This document shows positions 28,026 through 36,169 of a DNA stretch of 64,000 bases, one piece after another (the stretch's first letter is position 1; each line of letters opens with the position of its first letter). The position numbers and the translations under genes are program-made. Under the pieces are notes generated by a model. It was not told the DNA's origin. It was given only the letters and a program-made list of their open reading frames with translations, and searched no databases. The stretch comes from Sphaerisporangium sp040649355 (GTDB taxonomy: Bacteria; Actinomycetota; Actinomycetes; Streptosporangiales; Streptosporangiaceae): NCBI RefSeq assembly GCF_043197795.1, contig NZ_JBICTU010000010.1, forward strand, positions 180,691 to 244,690. Reading direction: 5' to 3'.

Positions 28026-29698
28026 CGGGCCTCCTCCAGCTCCTCGACCGGCGCCAGCCGGTGCGGGTTGTGCAGGTCGAAGGCGGGACGCTCCGACCGG
28101 ATCCGCGGCAGCTTGGTGAAGTTGTGCCGGGGGGGCGGGCACGACGTCGCCCACTCAAGGGAGTTGCCGAAGCCCCACGGGTCGTCCACGGTGACCTTGG
28201 GAGCGCTGCGCCACGTACGCCACACGTTGTACAGGAACGGCAGCGTCGAGGCCCCGAGGATGAACGCGCCGATCGAGGAGACGACGTTCAGGTCGGTGAA
28301 GCCGTCGGCCGGCGAGTAGTCGGCGTAGCGACGGGGGAAGCCCTCGACGCCGAGCCAGTGCTGCACCAGGAAGGTGGTGTGGAAGCCGATGAACAGCGTC
28401 CAGAAGTGCCACTTGCCCAGTGTGTCGTTGAGCATCCTGCCGGTGAACTTCGGCCACCAGAAGTAGAAGCCGGAGAACATCGCGAAGACCACGGTGCCGA
28501 AGACGACGTAGTGGAAGTGCGCGACCACGAAGTAGGAGTCGCTCGCCTGGAAGTCCAGCGGCGGCGAGGCCAGGATGATGCCGGTCAGGCCGCCGAACAG
28601 GAACGTGACCAGGAAGCCGACGGCGAAGAGCATCGGCGACTCGAACGACAGGTGGCCCCGCCACATCGTGCCGATCCAGTTGAAGAACTTCACCCCGGTC
28701 GGCACCGCGATGAGGAAGGTCATGAACGAGAAGAACGGCAGCAGCACCTGGCCGGTGACGAACATGTGGTGCGCCCACACCGCCGCCGACAGGCCGGCGA
28801 TGGAGATGGTCGCGGCGACGAGGCCGATGTAGCCGAAGATCGGCTTGCGGCTGAAAACCGGGAGCACCTCGGTGATGATGCCGAAGAACGGCAGCGCGAT
28901 GATGTACACCTCGGGGTGCCCGAAGAACCAGAACAGGTGCTGGAAGAGCATCGCCCCGCCCGTGGACGAGTCGAAGATGTGGGCCCCCAGATGCCGGTCG
29001 GCCTCCAGCGCGAGCAGCGCGGCGGCCAGCACCGGGAAGGCCAGCAGCACCAGGATGCTGGTGAGCAGGATGTTCCAAGTGAAGATCGGCATGCGGAACA
29101 TCGTCATGCCCGGGGCACGCATGGTGATGATCGTGGTGATGAAGTTCACCGCGCCGAGGATCGTGCCGATGCCGGACATCGACAGACCCATGATCCACAG
29201 GTCGCCGCCGACGCCCGGGGACGAGACGGCGTCCGACAGCGGGGTGTAGGCGGTCCAGCCGAACGCCGCGGCGCCGTCGGGGGTGAAGAACCCGGAGATG
29301 GCGATCACGCTTCCGAACAGGTAGAGCCAGTAGCTCACCATGTTCAGCCGGGGGAACGCCACGTCGGGGGCGCCGATCTGCAGCGGCATGAGCTCGTTGG
29401 CGAAGCCCGCGAACAGCGGGGTCGCGAACATGAGCAGCATGATCGTGCCGTGCATGGTGAACAGCTGGTTGAACTGCTCGTTGCTGACGAACTCCAGGCC
29501 GGGCTGGGCCAGCTCGGCACGCATGATCAGCGCCATGACGCCGCCGATCAGGAAGAACACGAAAGAGGTGATCAGGTAGAGGTGCCCGATCACCTTGTGG
29601 TCGGTCGAGGACGCCCACCGGGCGATGACCGTGCCCTTGCGGGCGCGCCTCTGGGCGGCGATGCTCGCCTGGATCGAGGGCTCGTTGATGGCGGTCAC
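28022..29698 (-). CDS. ctaD: Cytochrome c oxidase subunit I (aa3-type)
   Basis: 558 residues with 12 helices. Haem and copper ligands lie in FTMHGTIMLLMFATP-type (MHGTIMLLMF), WFFGHPEVYIIALPFFG (the His-Tyr cross-link and CuB histidine), VWAHHMFVTG (CuB HH), and FHYVVFGTVVFAMF (haem a/a3 histidines). It is the catalytic subunit that reduces O2 and pumps protons. GTG 29698 overlaps the ctaC stop (GTGA). In M. tuberculosis ctaD sits elsewhere in the genome, while here it is in the operon. Confidence 0.98.
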   Translation of the reverse strand: MTAINEPSIQASIAAQRRARKGTVIARWASSTDHKVIGHLYLITSFVFFLIGGVMALIMRAELAQPGLEFVSNEQFNQLFTMHGTIMLLMFATPLFAGFANELMPLQIGAPDVAFPRLNMVSYWLYLFGSVIAISGFFTPDGAAAFGWTAYTPLSDAVSSPGVGGDLWIMGLSMSGIGTILGAVNFITTIITMRAPGMTMFRMPIFTWNILLTSILVLLAFPVLAAALLALEADRHLGAHIFDSSTGGAMLFQHLFWFFGHPEVYIIALPFFGIITEVLPVFSRKPIFGYIGLVAATISIAGLSAAVWAHHMFVTGQVLLPFFSFMTFLIAVPTGVKFFNWIGTMWRGHLSFESPMLFAVGFLVTFLFGGLTGIILASPPLDFQASDSYFVVAHFHYVVFGTVVFAMFSGFYFWWPKFTGRMLNDTLGKWHFWTLFIGFHTTFLVQHWLGVEGFPRRYADYSPADGFTDLNVVSSIGAFILGASTLPFLYNVWRTWRSAPKVTVDDPWGFGNSLEWATSCPPPRHNFTKLPRIRSERPAFDLHNPHRLAPVEELEEAR

Positions 29699-30486
29699 TG
29701 GGCACTCCCCGCCTGACTGTTGACGTACTGGTCGTACTCGGCCTGGGGCACGAGCTTCACCGTGAAGAGCATGCGGCTGTGGTCGACGCCACAGAGCTCG
29801 GCACAGCGTCCGGCGAACTCTCCGCTCTTGTCGAGCGTCTGGATCTCGAAGACGTTCTTCACGCCGGGGATGACGTCACGCTTGAACAGGAACGCGGGAA
29901 CCCAGAACGAGTGGTTCACATCCGGCGAGACGAGGTCGAACTGGACCTTCTTGTTCGCCGGCAGCACCAGAACGGGGCGCTGGGCCGGCGTGCCGACCAC
30001 GCTGACGACCTTGCCGTCGTACTGGCTGGTGAAGCGCCAGCTCCACTGGAAGCCCTCGACCTTGACCTTCACGTCCGGGTTCGCCGACACCTTGGTGATG
30101 GCGTTCTCGTCACGGGCGGTGAAGTAGAAGAACACCGCCACCATGATGATCGGCACCGTGGTGTAGAGGATCTCGATCGGGAGGTTGTACCGCACCTGGG
30201 GCGGCAGGGCGTCGGTCGAGTTCTTGCGCTTGCGGTGGAACGCGCAGGCCCACAGGATCAGGCCCCAGACGACGACACCGACGGCAAGGGAGGCGATCCA
30301 GGCACCGTTCCAGAGACTCTGGATGATGCCGGCCTCCTTGGTGACGCCTTCCGGCATGCCGGCACGAGACCACGTACCTACGCCATCACACGCCGTCAGG
30401 GAGACCATCAGCGCCGCCAAAGCGACGGCGCGTGGCACCCTGCGACGGGCCAACGGACGCCGTATAGAACGGCGGGTCGGACTCAC
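29695..30486 (-). CDS. ctaC: Cytochrome c oxidase subunit II
   Basis: 263 residues. A lipoprotein-type signal with C33 in SLTAC is followed by two membrane helices and a cupredoxin domain. The CuA centre is complete: H in NHSFWVP and CAELCGVDHSRMLF. It accepts electrons from QcrC. GTG 30486 has only a weak Shine-Dalgarno. It is first in ctaC-ctaD-ctaF, and is divergent from the cysteine desulfurase gene across a 232-nt gap. Confidence 0.97.
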   Translation of the reverse strand: MSPTRRSIRRPLARRRVPRAVALAALMVSLTACDGVGTWSRAGMPEGVTKEAGIIQSLWNGAWIASLAVGVVVWGLILWACAFHRKRKNSTDALPPQVRYNLPIEILYTTVPIIMVAVFFYFTARDENAITKVSANPDVKVKVEGFQWSWRFTSQYDGKVVSVVGTPAQRPVLVLPANKKVQFDLVSPDVNHSFWVPAFLFKRDVIPGVKNVFEIQTLDKSGEFAGRCAELCGVDHSRMLFTVKLVPQAEYDQYVNSQAGSAQ

Positions 30487-30718
30487 GGATCGCCTACCCC
30501 ACAGATAAAGCCCAAGAGTCCCCCTCCTGGGCGATCGTTTCCAGATTCACGAGATTCGCGCTCTTAGTTGTCTCACGTCACGCTGGGGGACACATTAGCG
30601 CGCACTGGGGCCGCCCTCCTTCCCAGCCCCCGTTAACGTGTTTGAGCCGTTGCCGGGATCCTCCCGCCGGCGTCGGCCCAGGCGGACCGCCGTCCGGCAA
30701 GGGTGCGACCATGAACGC

Positions 30719-31855
30719 GTGGCGTACTTCGACGCGGCATCGACCGAACCACTGCACCCCACCGCTCGTGAGGCGCTGATCGCGACCCTCGACGCGGGCG
30801 GCGCCGACCCCTCGCGCCTGTACGGCTCCGCGCGGCGGGCCCGCCTGCTGCTCGAACAGGCGCGCGCCGAGGCCGCCGAGGTGATCGGCGCCCGGCCGGA
30901 CGAGGTGTCCTTCACCTCCTCCGGCACGCAGGCCGTCCACCTGGGGGTGCTCGGGACGCTGCTGGGCCGGCGGCGGGCAGGACGGCGTCTGGTCACCGGC
31001 GCCATCGAGCACTCCAGCGTCCTTTCGGCCGCGGCCGCGCACCAGCGCGAGGGGGGCACCGTCGAGCTCGTCGGCGTCGGCCTCACCGGCAGGGTCGATC
31101 CCGCCGAGTTCGCCGCCGCCGTCGCGCGGGAGGGCACGGCGCTCGCCTGCCTGCAGACCGCCAACCACGAGGTCGGCACCCTGCAGCCCGTCGAGGAGGC
31201 GGCCGAGGCGTGCCGGTCCTCCGGGGTGCCGCTGCTGGTGGACGCGGCCCAGACGGTGGGGCGGCTTCCCGTCCCTGCCGGATGGTCGGTGCTGGCCGCG
31301 AGCGCCCACAAATGGGGCGGTCCCGCCGGGGTGGGGCTGCTTGCCGTGCGCAAGGGCACCCGGTGGCGCTCCCCGCTGCCGGAGGACGAGCGCGAGCGGC
31401 GCAGGGTGCCCGGTTTCGAGAACGTCCCGGCCGCCGTCGCGGCCGTCGCGGCGCTGCGGGCGGCGGTCGCCGGGGCCGAGGAGGAGAACGCGCGGCTGTC
31501 GGCGCTGGTGGACCGCGTCCGCGAAGAGGTGCCCCGGCTGGTCCCTGATGTGGAGGTCGTGGGCGAACCCACACTGCGAGCGCCCCACATCGTCACGTTC
31601 TCGTGCCTTTACGTGGCTGGTGAGGCAATATTGACGGAGTTGGACAGGGCCGGTTTTGCCGTATCTTCCGGCAGTTCGTGCACGGCGAGTACGCTACGGC
31701 CATCGCACGTGCTGGAGGCGATGGGAGTGCTCACACATGGGAACGTCAGGGTGTCCCTGCCCAGGGGCGCGTCCGGCGCGGAGGTCGACCGCTTCCTGTC
31801 CGTCCTGCCCGGCGTCGTCCGGCGTATCCGCGAGAGCGTAGGGGTGACATCGTGA
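30719..31855 (+). CDS. Cysteine desulfurase-like PLP aminotransferase
   Basis: 378 residues, fold type I class V. The PLP-lysine is in ASAHKWGGPAGVG, the PLP-stacking residues in AIEHSSVL, and the catalytic Cys loop in SSGSSCTASTLRPSHVL. This gives a complete NifS/IscS-like active site, so it should release sulfur from cysteine as a persulfide. It opens directly with YFDAASTEP, the usual N-terminus, so GTG 30719 is chosen; an ATG at 30711 is out of frame. Its TGA overlaps the ATG of the TusA-like gene by one base, indicating sulfur hand-off between the two. Confidence 0.92.
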   Translation: MAYFDAASTEPLHPTAREALIATLDAGGADPSRLYGSARRARLLLEQARAEAAEVIGARPDEVSFTSSGTQAVHLGVLGTLLGRRRAGRRLVTGAIEHSSVLSAAAAHQREGGTVELVGVGLTGRVDPAEFAAAVAREGTALACLQTANHEVGTLQPVEEAAEACRSSGVPLLVDAAQTVGRLPVPAGWSVLAASAHKWGGPAGVGLLAVRKGTRWRSPLPEDERERRRVPGFENVPAAVAAVAALRAAVAGAEEENARLSALVDRVREEVPRLVPDVEVVGEPTLRAPHIVTFSCLYVAGEAILTELDRAGFAVSSGSSCTASTLRPSHVLEAMGVLTHGNVRVSLPRGASGAEVDRFLSVLPGVVRRIRESVGVTS

Positions 31856-32142
31856 TGACCGGCCGGCGGAAGCCCGCGCCCGAGCAGGCGGCGCAGGAGA
31901 CGGTCCAGCCGCCCGCCGCCCTGACGATCGACGCCCTCGGGCGCAAGTGCCCCATTCCCATCATCATGCTGGCCGAGCGCATCAACGAGGTGCCGCTCAA
32001 CGCGACGGTGGCCGTGCTCGCCGACGACCCGGCCGCCTTCACCGACGTACCCGCCTGGTGCAGGCTGAAGTCCCACCACCACGTGGCGAGCTACGAGCTG
32101 CCCGGGGGCGGCTGGGCCATCCACGTGAGGCGCAACTACTGA
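31855..32142 (+). CDS. TusA-like sulfur carrier protein
   Basis: 95 residues. The TusA signature is LGRKCPIPIIMLAERI with the carrier C32 followed by Pro; the fold ends in a beta-strand pair (HHVASYELPGGGWAIHVRR). TusA proteins accept persulfide from IscS-type desulfurases for tRNA thiolation or molybdenum cofactor synthesis. A second cysteine is present (PAWCRLK). The start ATG 31855 shares its A with the upstream stop codon (TGATG). An in-frame GTG lies 3 nt before it. Confidence 0.88.
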   Translation: MTGRRKPAPEQAAQETVQPPAALTIDALGRKCPIPIIMLAERINEVPLNATVAVLADDPAAFTDVPAWCRLKSHHHVASYELPGGGWAIHVRRNY

Positions 32143-32245
32143 CCCCTGCCCGCCGGAGCGTTCCCAGCGGGTTCAGGGATCAGCCGTTGAAGAGTCCCAT
32201 ACGGCCCGTACAGGCCCGTACAGGCCGTTACAGGGACAGAGGCGA

Positions 32246-33232
32246 TCAGGAGTACAGGCACCGGATGTGCGGCTCGACCTCGCCGGCGGCGTCGGTGCCG
32301 TAGGCGGCCGCGAACCGGTCGAGGAAGCCCTGCCTGCCGAGCTGGTACTCCTGGCAGCCGACGTGCTCCAGGACGTGGGTGGCGGTGAGGTTGCCGAGCT
32401 GGCCGCAGCGCTCCAGGGGCAGGCCCCAGACGAGCCCCGACAGGAAGCCCGCGCGGAAGGCGTCGCCGACGCCGGTCGGGTCGACCTTGCCGAGCTCGGG
32501 GGTCGGGGCGATGTGCAGGGCCGGCTCCCCCGCGCGGTCGATGCGGGCCCCCTTGGGCCCGAGGGTGGTCACCCGCACTCCGACGCGGGACAGCACATCC
32601 TCGTCGGACCAGCCGGTCTTCTGCTCGACGAGCGCCTTCTCGTAGTCGTTCGTGAACAGGTAGGCGGCGCCCTCGATGAGCGACCTGATCTCGTCGCCGC
32701 CCATGCGGGCGAGCTGCTGGGAGGGGTCGGCCGCGAACGGGATGCCGCGCTGGCGGCACTCCTCGGTGTGGCGCACCATGGCGGCGGGGTCGTTCGGGCT
32801 GATCAGGACCAGGTCGAGGCCGCCCACGCGCTCGGAGATCGGCTGCAGCTCGATCTCGCGGGCCTCGGCCATCGCCCCGGTGTAGAACGAGGCGATCTGG
32901 TTGTGGTGCTCATCGGTGGTGCACAGGAACCGGGCGGTGTGATGCAGCTCCGAGATGTGCACCGAGGAGCAGTCGACACCATGGCGCTCAAGCCAGGAAC
33001 GGTAGTCGGCGAAGTCGGAGCCGACCGCGCCCACCAGGATCGGCGAGAGGCCGAGACAGCCCATGCCGAAGGAGATGTTGGCGGCGATGCCTCCGCGCCG
33101 GACCTGCAGGTCGTCGACGAGAAAGGACAGCGATACTCGGTCGAGCTGATCGGCGATGAGCTGGTCCCCGAAACTGCCCGGGAAGGTCATCAGATGATCG
33201 GTGGCGATGGAGCCGGTGACGGCGATGCGCAC
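32246..33232 (-). CDS. adoK: PfkB-family adenosine kinase
   Basis: 328 residues with PfkB signatures: an N-terminal substrate-binding region with RRGGIAANISFGMGCLG and the C-terminal catalytic DPTGVGDAFRAGF, with the base Asp and the anion-hole glycines. The adenosine kinase of M. tuberculosis (Rv2202c) has the same position beside ctaC. It salvages adenosine to AMP. GTG 33232 follows GAGGAGA by 9 nt. It is a single-gene unit, with a candidate promoter (TATTCT, 33273-33278, minus strand) and a CRP-like palindrome upstream. Confidence 0.9.
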   Translation of the reverse strand: MRIAVTGSIATDHLMTFPGSFGDQLIADQLDRVSLSFLVDDLQVRRGGIAANISFGMGCLGLSPILVGAVGSDFADYRSWLERHGVDCSSVHISELHHTARFLCTTDEHHNQIASFYTGAMAEAREIELQPISERVGGLDLVLISPNDPAAMVRHTEECRQRGIPFAADPSQQLARMGGDEIRSLIEGAAYLFTNDYEKALVEQKTGWSDEDVLSRVGVRVTTLGPKGARIDRAGEPALHIAPTPELGKVDPTGVGDAFRAGFLSGLVWGLPLERCGQLGNLTATHVLEHVGCQEYQLGRQGFLDRFAAAYGTDAAGEVEPHIRCLYS

Positions 33233-33360
33233 GGGGTCATTCTCCTCGTTGTCAGCCTCGGCGGGACCGCCAAGAATACGGCACCGGAATGGGCCGCAGG
33301 CTGGAGGATAGGCCCTCGATGATCTCCACGACGGGCCGGCGATCTGTCGGGCGGCGAGGA

Positions 33361-33374
33361 GTGACCATTGTCAC
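33361..33374. promoter_or_regulatory. CRP-like palindrome GTGA-N6-TCAC upstream of adoK
   Basis: GTGA (33361-33364) and TCAC (33371-33374) are six bases apart, as in CRP sites, but flanked by A and C rather than T and A. It lies about 130 bp upstream of the adoK start, in the 295-nt gap that otherwise shows only the adoK promoter and an erpA terminator-like hairpin. Confidence 0.4.
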
Positions 33375-33479
33375 CTGTGACGATGACGGCACCCCCCTAG
33401 GACGCCCAAGTGGCATCGCCGCCCACCCGTGAGGCGAGCGGACGGCGTGCGTGCCGGATGGTGAGTCCGGGCATGACGA

Positions 33480-33498
33480 CACCCCGCCTCGTGGGGTG
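33480..33498 (-). terminator. Small hairpin after erpA
   Basis: CACCCC-GCCTCGT-GGGGTG lies about 30 nt past the erpA stop. It has a short stem and no T-run. Confidence 0.45.
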
Positions 33499-33527
33499 AT
33501 CCACGGACGGGGTGCCGACCGGCGCTC

Positions 33528-33881
33528 CTAGTTGAACGAGTCGCCGCAGGCGCAGGAACCCGTGGCGTTCGGGTTGTCGATCGTGAAGCCCTGCTTCTCG
33601 ATGGTGTCCACGAAGTCCACGGTCGCTCCCGTGAGGTACGGAGCGCTCATGCGGTCGGTGACGACGCTGACGCCGCCGAAGTCGGAGACGACGTCCCCGT
33701 CCATCGAGCGGTCATCGAAGAAGAGCTGGTAGCGCAGGCCCGAGCAGCCGCCAGGCTGCACCGCGACGCGCAGCTGCAGGCCCTCTTCGCCCTGCTGCTC
33801 CAGCAGGCTGCGCACCTTGGACGCGGCCGCGTCGGTCAGGACCAGGCCCTGCTGCGTGGTCTCGCTGCTCTCAACCGTCAT
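33528..33881 (-). CDS. erpA: ErpA/HesB-type iron-sulfur carrier protein
   Basis: 117 residues, A-type Fe-S carrier. The three conserved cysteines are C46 (GGCSGLRY), C110 and C112 (GSCACGDSF). It carries 2Fe-2S/4Fe-4S clusters to apo-proteins; likely clients here are NadA, LipA and the Rieske protein. ATG 33881 follows GGGGAG by 8 nt. It is divergent from nadA. M. tuberculosis Rv2204c is the syntenic counterpart. Confidence 0.95.
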   Translation of the reverse strand: MTVESSETTQQGLVLTDAAASKVRSLLEQQGEEGLQLRVAVQPGGCSGLRYQLFFDDRSMDGDVVSDFGGVSVVTDRMSAPYLTGATVDFVDTIEKQGFTIDNPNATGSCACGDSFN

Positions 33882-34037
33882 TTGTTGACTCCCCGTCTGC
33901 CCCTACGCCCCTCGGGGACGGAGGCCTTGTTCTGAGGTCTCAGTTAGACGCTACCAACAGCTGGGCGCCGCTACACATTCCTGTCTCACCGTACGGTCTC
34001 CCCGACCCCCCCGGGAATAGCGGCCGCCGCTCGTGTG

Positions 34038-34061
34038 TAGTGTTAGTCGTCAACTAGACGA
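34038..34061 (+). promoter_or_regulatory. nadA promoter -10 with overlapping palindrome
   Basis: TAGTGT (34038-34043) is a good -10. Overlapping the likely start site is TCGTC-AACTA-GACGA (34047-34061), a perfect 5-bp dyad flanked by TAG on each side (TAGTCGTC and TAGACGA). The position suits a repressor of NAD synthesis such as an NrtR-type protein, but the regulator is not identified. Confidence 0.5.
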
Positions 34062-34087
34062 TAAGTCCCCTAAGAGGTGTTTCAGCC

Positions 34088-35272
34088 GTGACGACTACCG
34101 AGACCGGCCTCCCGCTCTTCGTGCTCGGCCAGGGCACCGACACGCACAGCGAACGCGGCGTCGACTGCCCCGGCGAGCTGCCCCCGGCCTCCGACCCGGA
34201 TCTGGTGGCGCGTGCGGTCAGGGCCAAGGCCGCCCTGGGCGACAGGCTGTTCGTGCTCGGGCACCACTACCAGCGCGACGAGGTCATCCAGTTCGCCGAC
34301 GTGACCGGAGACTCCTTCAAGCTCGCCCGCGAGGCGGCGGCCCGTCCGGAGGCCGAGTACATCGTCTTCTGCGGGGTCCACTTCATGGCCGAGTCGGCGG
34401 ACATCCTGACCGGCGACGCCCAGCGGGTCGTGCTCCCCGATCTCGCCGCGGGATGCTCGATGGCCGACATGGCCACCTTCGACCAGGTCGAGGAGGCGTG
34501 GGACGTCCTGACGGACCTGGGAATCGCCGACATCACGGTGCCGATCACGTACATGAACTCCTCGGCCGACATCAAGGCGTTCTGCGGGCGCAACGGGGGC
34601 GCGGTGTGCACCTCCTCCAACGCCCGCCGCGCCCTGACCTGGGCGTTCGACCAGAGCCCCGAGGGGCCCGCGAAGCAGGCCGGGGACAGGAAGGTCCTGT
34701 TCCTGCCCGACCAGCACCTCGGCCGCAACACGGCGGTCCTGGAGATGGGCTTCTCCCTTTCCGACTGCGTGGTCTACAACCCGCACCGCCCCAACGGCGG
34801 CCTCACAGATCAGCAGCTCAGGGACGCGAAGGTGATTCTCTGGCGTGGGCACTGCTCGGTACACGGCCGGTTCACCGCCGAGTGCGTGGACGAGGTCCGT
34901 GAGCGCGTGCCCGGCGTCAACGTGCTGGTCCACCCCGAGTGCCGGTACGAGGTCGTCACCAAGGCCGACCACGTCGGCTCGACGGAGTACATCATCAAGA
35001 TGCTGGACGAGGCCCCGGCCGGGTCCTCCTGGGCCGTCGGCACCGAGCTGAACCTGGTCAAGCGGCTGGCCGCCCGGCACCCGGACAAGACCGTGACCTT
35101 CCTCGACCGGACGGTCTGCTACTGCTCCACGATGAACCGCATCGACCTGCCGCACCTGGTCTGGGCCCTGGAGTCGCTCGTCGAGGGCGACGTCGTGAAC
35201 CAGATCACCGTCGACCCCGAGACCACGCACTGGGCCAAGGTCGCCCTCGACCGGATGCTCGCCCTTCCCTGA
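34088..35272 (+). CDS. nadA: Quinolinate synthase
   Basis: 394 residues. It condenses iminoaspartate and dihydroxyacetone phosphate to quinolinate. The 4Fe-4S cysteines are recognisable in YIVFCGVHFMAESAD, GAVCTSSNA and VLVHPECRYEV, and VLGHHYQRDEVIQFAD is the N-terminal substrate motif. GTG 34088 follows AGAGG. nadB and nadC, usually partners, are absent nearby, so nadA stands alone here beside the Fe-S carrier gene. Confidence 0.95.
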   Translation: MTTTETGLPLFVLGQGTDTHSERGVDCPGELPPASDPDLVARAVRAKAALGDRLFVLGHHYQRDEVIQFADVTGDSFKLAREAAARPEAEYIVFCGVHFMAESADILTGDAQRVVLPDLAAGCSMADMATFDQVEEAWDVLTDLGIADITVPITYMNSSADIKAFCGRNGGAVCTSSNARRALTWAFDQSPEGPAKQAGDRKVLFLPDQHLGRNTAVLEMGFSLSDCVVYNPHRPNGGLTDQQLRDAKVILWRGHCSVHGRFTAECVDEVRERVPGVNVLVHPECRYEVVTKADHVGSTEYIIKMLDEAPAGSSWAVGTELNLVKRLAARHPDKTVTFLDRTVCYCSTMNRIDLPHLVWALESLVEGDVVNQITVDPETTHWAKVALDRMLALP

Positions 35273-35347
35273 GCCCGTAGACCGCCGAAGCCCGGCCGGG
35301 TGCCGCATCGCCCGGCCGGGCCGGCGCGCACCGGCCGGGACGCCCGG

Positions 35348-36097
35348 CTAGGTCAGCTCGTACACCACGCGGACGGCGATGGTGACCGATCCGTGCCCGG
35401 GGTTGATGGAGGCCTTCTCGGCCAGCGCGAAGCGGGACGGGGACGTGTCGCCCTCCTCCTCCATCTTCACGATGCGGCCGAGGCCCCGGCCGGTCATGGT
35501 CGCGTACTGATTGGCCTTGTCCCGCGCGTCCTTGTACGCCTTGGCCCGCGCCGCCCTCACCAGCGCCGCCGTCTTCGAGACCTCGAACGATATGCCGTTC
35601 AGCCGCACGTCCTCGCCGACCGCCGCCACCGCGTCGACGATCGCGTCGGCCTTGGACAGGTCGCGGATCAGCGCCTCCACGCCCTGGGAGGCACGGAAGC
35701 CCACCACCTTCGGGTACTTGTCGTACTCGGTCCCGAGGGAGAGGTCGTTGGTGCGCATGTCGGACCTGGCCACCCCCGCGGCCAGGAGCACCTCCGTCAG
35801 CTTGGCGGCGCCCCTCTGCACGGCCGCGAACGCCTCCCCGGCCTTCGTCCTGCGCGCCTCCACGCCGACGTTGAGGTGCATCACGTCCGGGATCGTCTGG
35901 ACGCTTCCGCGCCCGACGACGGTGAGTTCCGTCGGGTCGGTCCCGGCTTCCCGCTGCGCCGCCGGCGCGGATCCCCTCGTCAGGGAGGCGGGCGCACTCG
36001 CGGAGGTGCCGGAGACCGCGAGCGCCGGGCCCGCCTGCGCTCCCAGGAGGACGGCGGCGATGGCGGTGGCCGCCGGCACCACACTCAGCTTGATCAT
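35348..36097 (-). CDS. Secreted SIMPL (DUF541) domain protein
   Basis: 249 residues. A signal peptide (MIKLSVVPAATAIAAVLLGA) is followed by a SIMPL domain beginning TELTVVGRGSVQTIPDVMHLNVGVEA (quoted in part) and containing DLSLGTEYDKYPKVVGFRAS. SIMPL proteins form large outer-surface or periplasmic rings; their function is poorly known. No Shine-Dalgarno is evident at ATG 36097. It lies 72 nt after the Ser/Thr kinase gene on the same strand and could be read from it. Confidence 0.87.
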   Translation of the reverse strand: MIKLSVVPAATAIAAVLLGAQAGPALAVSGTSASAPASLTRGSAPAAQREAGTDPTELTVVGRGSVQTIPDVMHLNVGVEARRTKAGEAFAAVQRGAAKLTEVLLAAGVARSDMRTNDLSLGTEYDKYPKVVGFRASQGVEALIRDLSKADAIVDAVAAVGEDVRLNGISFEVSKTAALVRAARAKAYKDARDKANQYATMTGRGLGRIVKMEEEGDTSPSRFALAEKASINPGHGSVTIAVRVVYELT

Positions 36098-36169
36098 GGG
36101 GACATGCCACCATCGGGGGAGCTCCGCACCGGCGCGCCCCCTCCGGGGACGGCCGGAACTTGACCAATC

